The notes under the pieces are model-generated. The model ran no database searches. It had not been told where the DNA came from and worked only from the letters and a program-made list of their open reading frames with translations. Shown one piece after another: positions 63,500 through 64,000 of a stretch of 64,000 nucleotides of DNA. Both the position numbers and the translations under genes were made by a program. The number at the start of each line of letters is the position of its first letter. The first letter of the stretch is position 1. The stretch covers positions 27,578 through 91,577 of the forward strand of contig CAMFYL010000006.1 in the NCBI GenBank assembly GCA_946002055.1, read 5' to 3'. The stretch is from an uncultured Roseburia sp. Its GTDB lineage: Bacteria; Bacillota; Clostridia; Lachnospirales; Lachnospiraceae.

Positions 63500-64000
63500 T
63501 TAAAGACCTCTCTCTATATAAATCATTCTAATTCCCTGCATCAAGTCTGACGCAAGCATACTGTGAGTTCCACAGCTTCTTTGGGCATACTCTCCCGCCA
63601 AACCATGAAGATATACCCCAAGGGGTGCAGCTTCTGTTGCAGAAAGGCCCTGAGCAATCAAGGATGCTATGATGCCTGTTAAAACATCGCCACTTCCCGC
63701 CGTGGCCATTGCCGGTGTGCCGGAAGCATTGATGTGCATCTGTCCGTAGGGAGTGGAAATAACCGTTGTAGCATCCTTTAAAACACAGATAACCTGATAC
63801 TCTCTGGCAAATTCACTGCAGACAGGCAGCCTGTGATCCCCTAGATACAATATAGGATTATTGGTAAGTCTAGCCATTTCTCCCATATGAGGCGTAAGGA
63901 CCATATCGGTGTGGGGCTTTCGCAAAATCTCTGTATCTTTGGCAACAATATTCAGTGCATCCGCATCCATAACAAGGGGAACAGATGCATTTTGCATCAC
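63500..64000 (-). CDS. nnrD: ADP/ATP-dependent NAD(P)H-hydrate dehydratase (partial)
   Basis: The C-terminal 166 residues of a ribokinase-like NAD(P)HX dehydratase, which repairs hydrated NAD(P)H. LVMDADALNIV, LTPHMGEMARL and the nucleotide-site ATAGSGDVLTGIIASLIAQG are diagnostic. The gene runs off the window edge, so whether the NnrE epimerase domain is fused at the N-terminus, as is common, cannot be seen. Its stop is 2 bases from the alternative alr TTG start. Confidence 0.95.
   Translation of the reverse strand: MMQNASVPLVMDADALNIVAKDTEILRKPHTDMVLTPHMGEMARLTNNPILYLGDHRLPVCSEFAREYQVICVLKDATTVISTPYGQMHINASGTPAMATAGSGDVLTGIIASLIAQGLSATEAAPLGVYLHGLAGEYAQRSCGTHSMLASDLMQGIRMIYIERGL

Noticed and set aside
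1..64000. tRNA, rRNA or CRISPR features
   Set aside because: No cloverleaf-like sequence, rRNA block or regularly spaced repeats were recognised by eye in the intergenic regions, which are nearly all under 200 bases.

Overview
The window is 64 kb of core chromosome from a low-to-mid-GC, Gram-positive anaerobe, most likely a clostridium of the family Lachnospiraceae. Supporting this are AGGAGG-type ribosome binding sites, a short HisG that needs HisZ, L27 with a cleavable N-terminus next to the protease Prp, a Gram-positive type of LexA operator, the sporulation-family genes yqfC and yqfD, and a NadD-YqeK fusion. I see no rRNA, tRNA, CRISPR array, prophage or insertion sequence. The genus cannot be named from the sequence alone.

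Layout. From 1 to 15340 every gene is on the + strand. The order is a histidine operon (hisZ partial, hisG, hisD, hisB, hisIE), an uncharacterised radical-SAM protein with a DUF2344 partner and an RNase G-like protein, a chemotaxis receptor, an AI-2E-family membrane protein, the L21 leader with rplU-prp-rpmA, then obg, yhbY, nadD-yqeK and rsfS. At 15340/15341 the coding strand switches abruptly. From there to 64000 everything is on the - strand except lexA and one small DUF378 gene. The - strand holds, in increasing coordinate, a XerS-like tyrosine recombinase, plsC, a LysM protein divergent from lexA, the rluD-lspA-aroB-ylmH-sepF-yggS-hlyD-like cluster, dac-mgsA-rodA-minD-minC-pbp2-mreDCB, ynbB-miaA-mutL-mutS with two FAD oxidoreductases, a BofC-like protein, a SpoVB-like flippase, DUF3048, ybeY, a degenerate HD protein, phoH, yqfD, yqfC, rlmH, a zinc-ribbon/TPR surface protein, folD-fhs, ftsK, tepA, glgA, yebC, a CorC-like protein, mazF, alr and a partial NAD(P)HX dehydratase.

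How the genes work together. Much of the - strand concerns envelope growth and division: MreBCD, PBP2 and RodA form the elongasome, while MinCD, SepF, FtsK and the carboxypeptidase act at or around division. A second theme is ribosome assembly: L21, L27, Prp, Obg, YhbY, RsfS, YbeY, RlmH, RluD and YlmH. A third is DNA integrity: LexA with a probable SOS division inhibitor, MutS/MutL, the Xer-like recombinase and FtsK. Genes are tightly packed, with many ATGA or TAATG overlaps that suggest translational coupling.

I found no obvious wholly new multi-gene system. The most unusual items are family members that deviate from the norm: a catalytically degenerate HisF-like barrel fused to HisIE, a PgpH-like protein whose HD motif is replaced, a MinD without its membrane-targeting tail and without minE, a PBP2 with an insert of about 250 residues, a mazF with no antitoxin gene, and a XerS-like recombinase sitting exactly at the strand switch with a weak dif-like match upstream.
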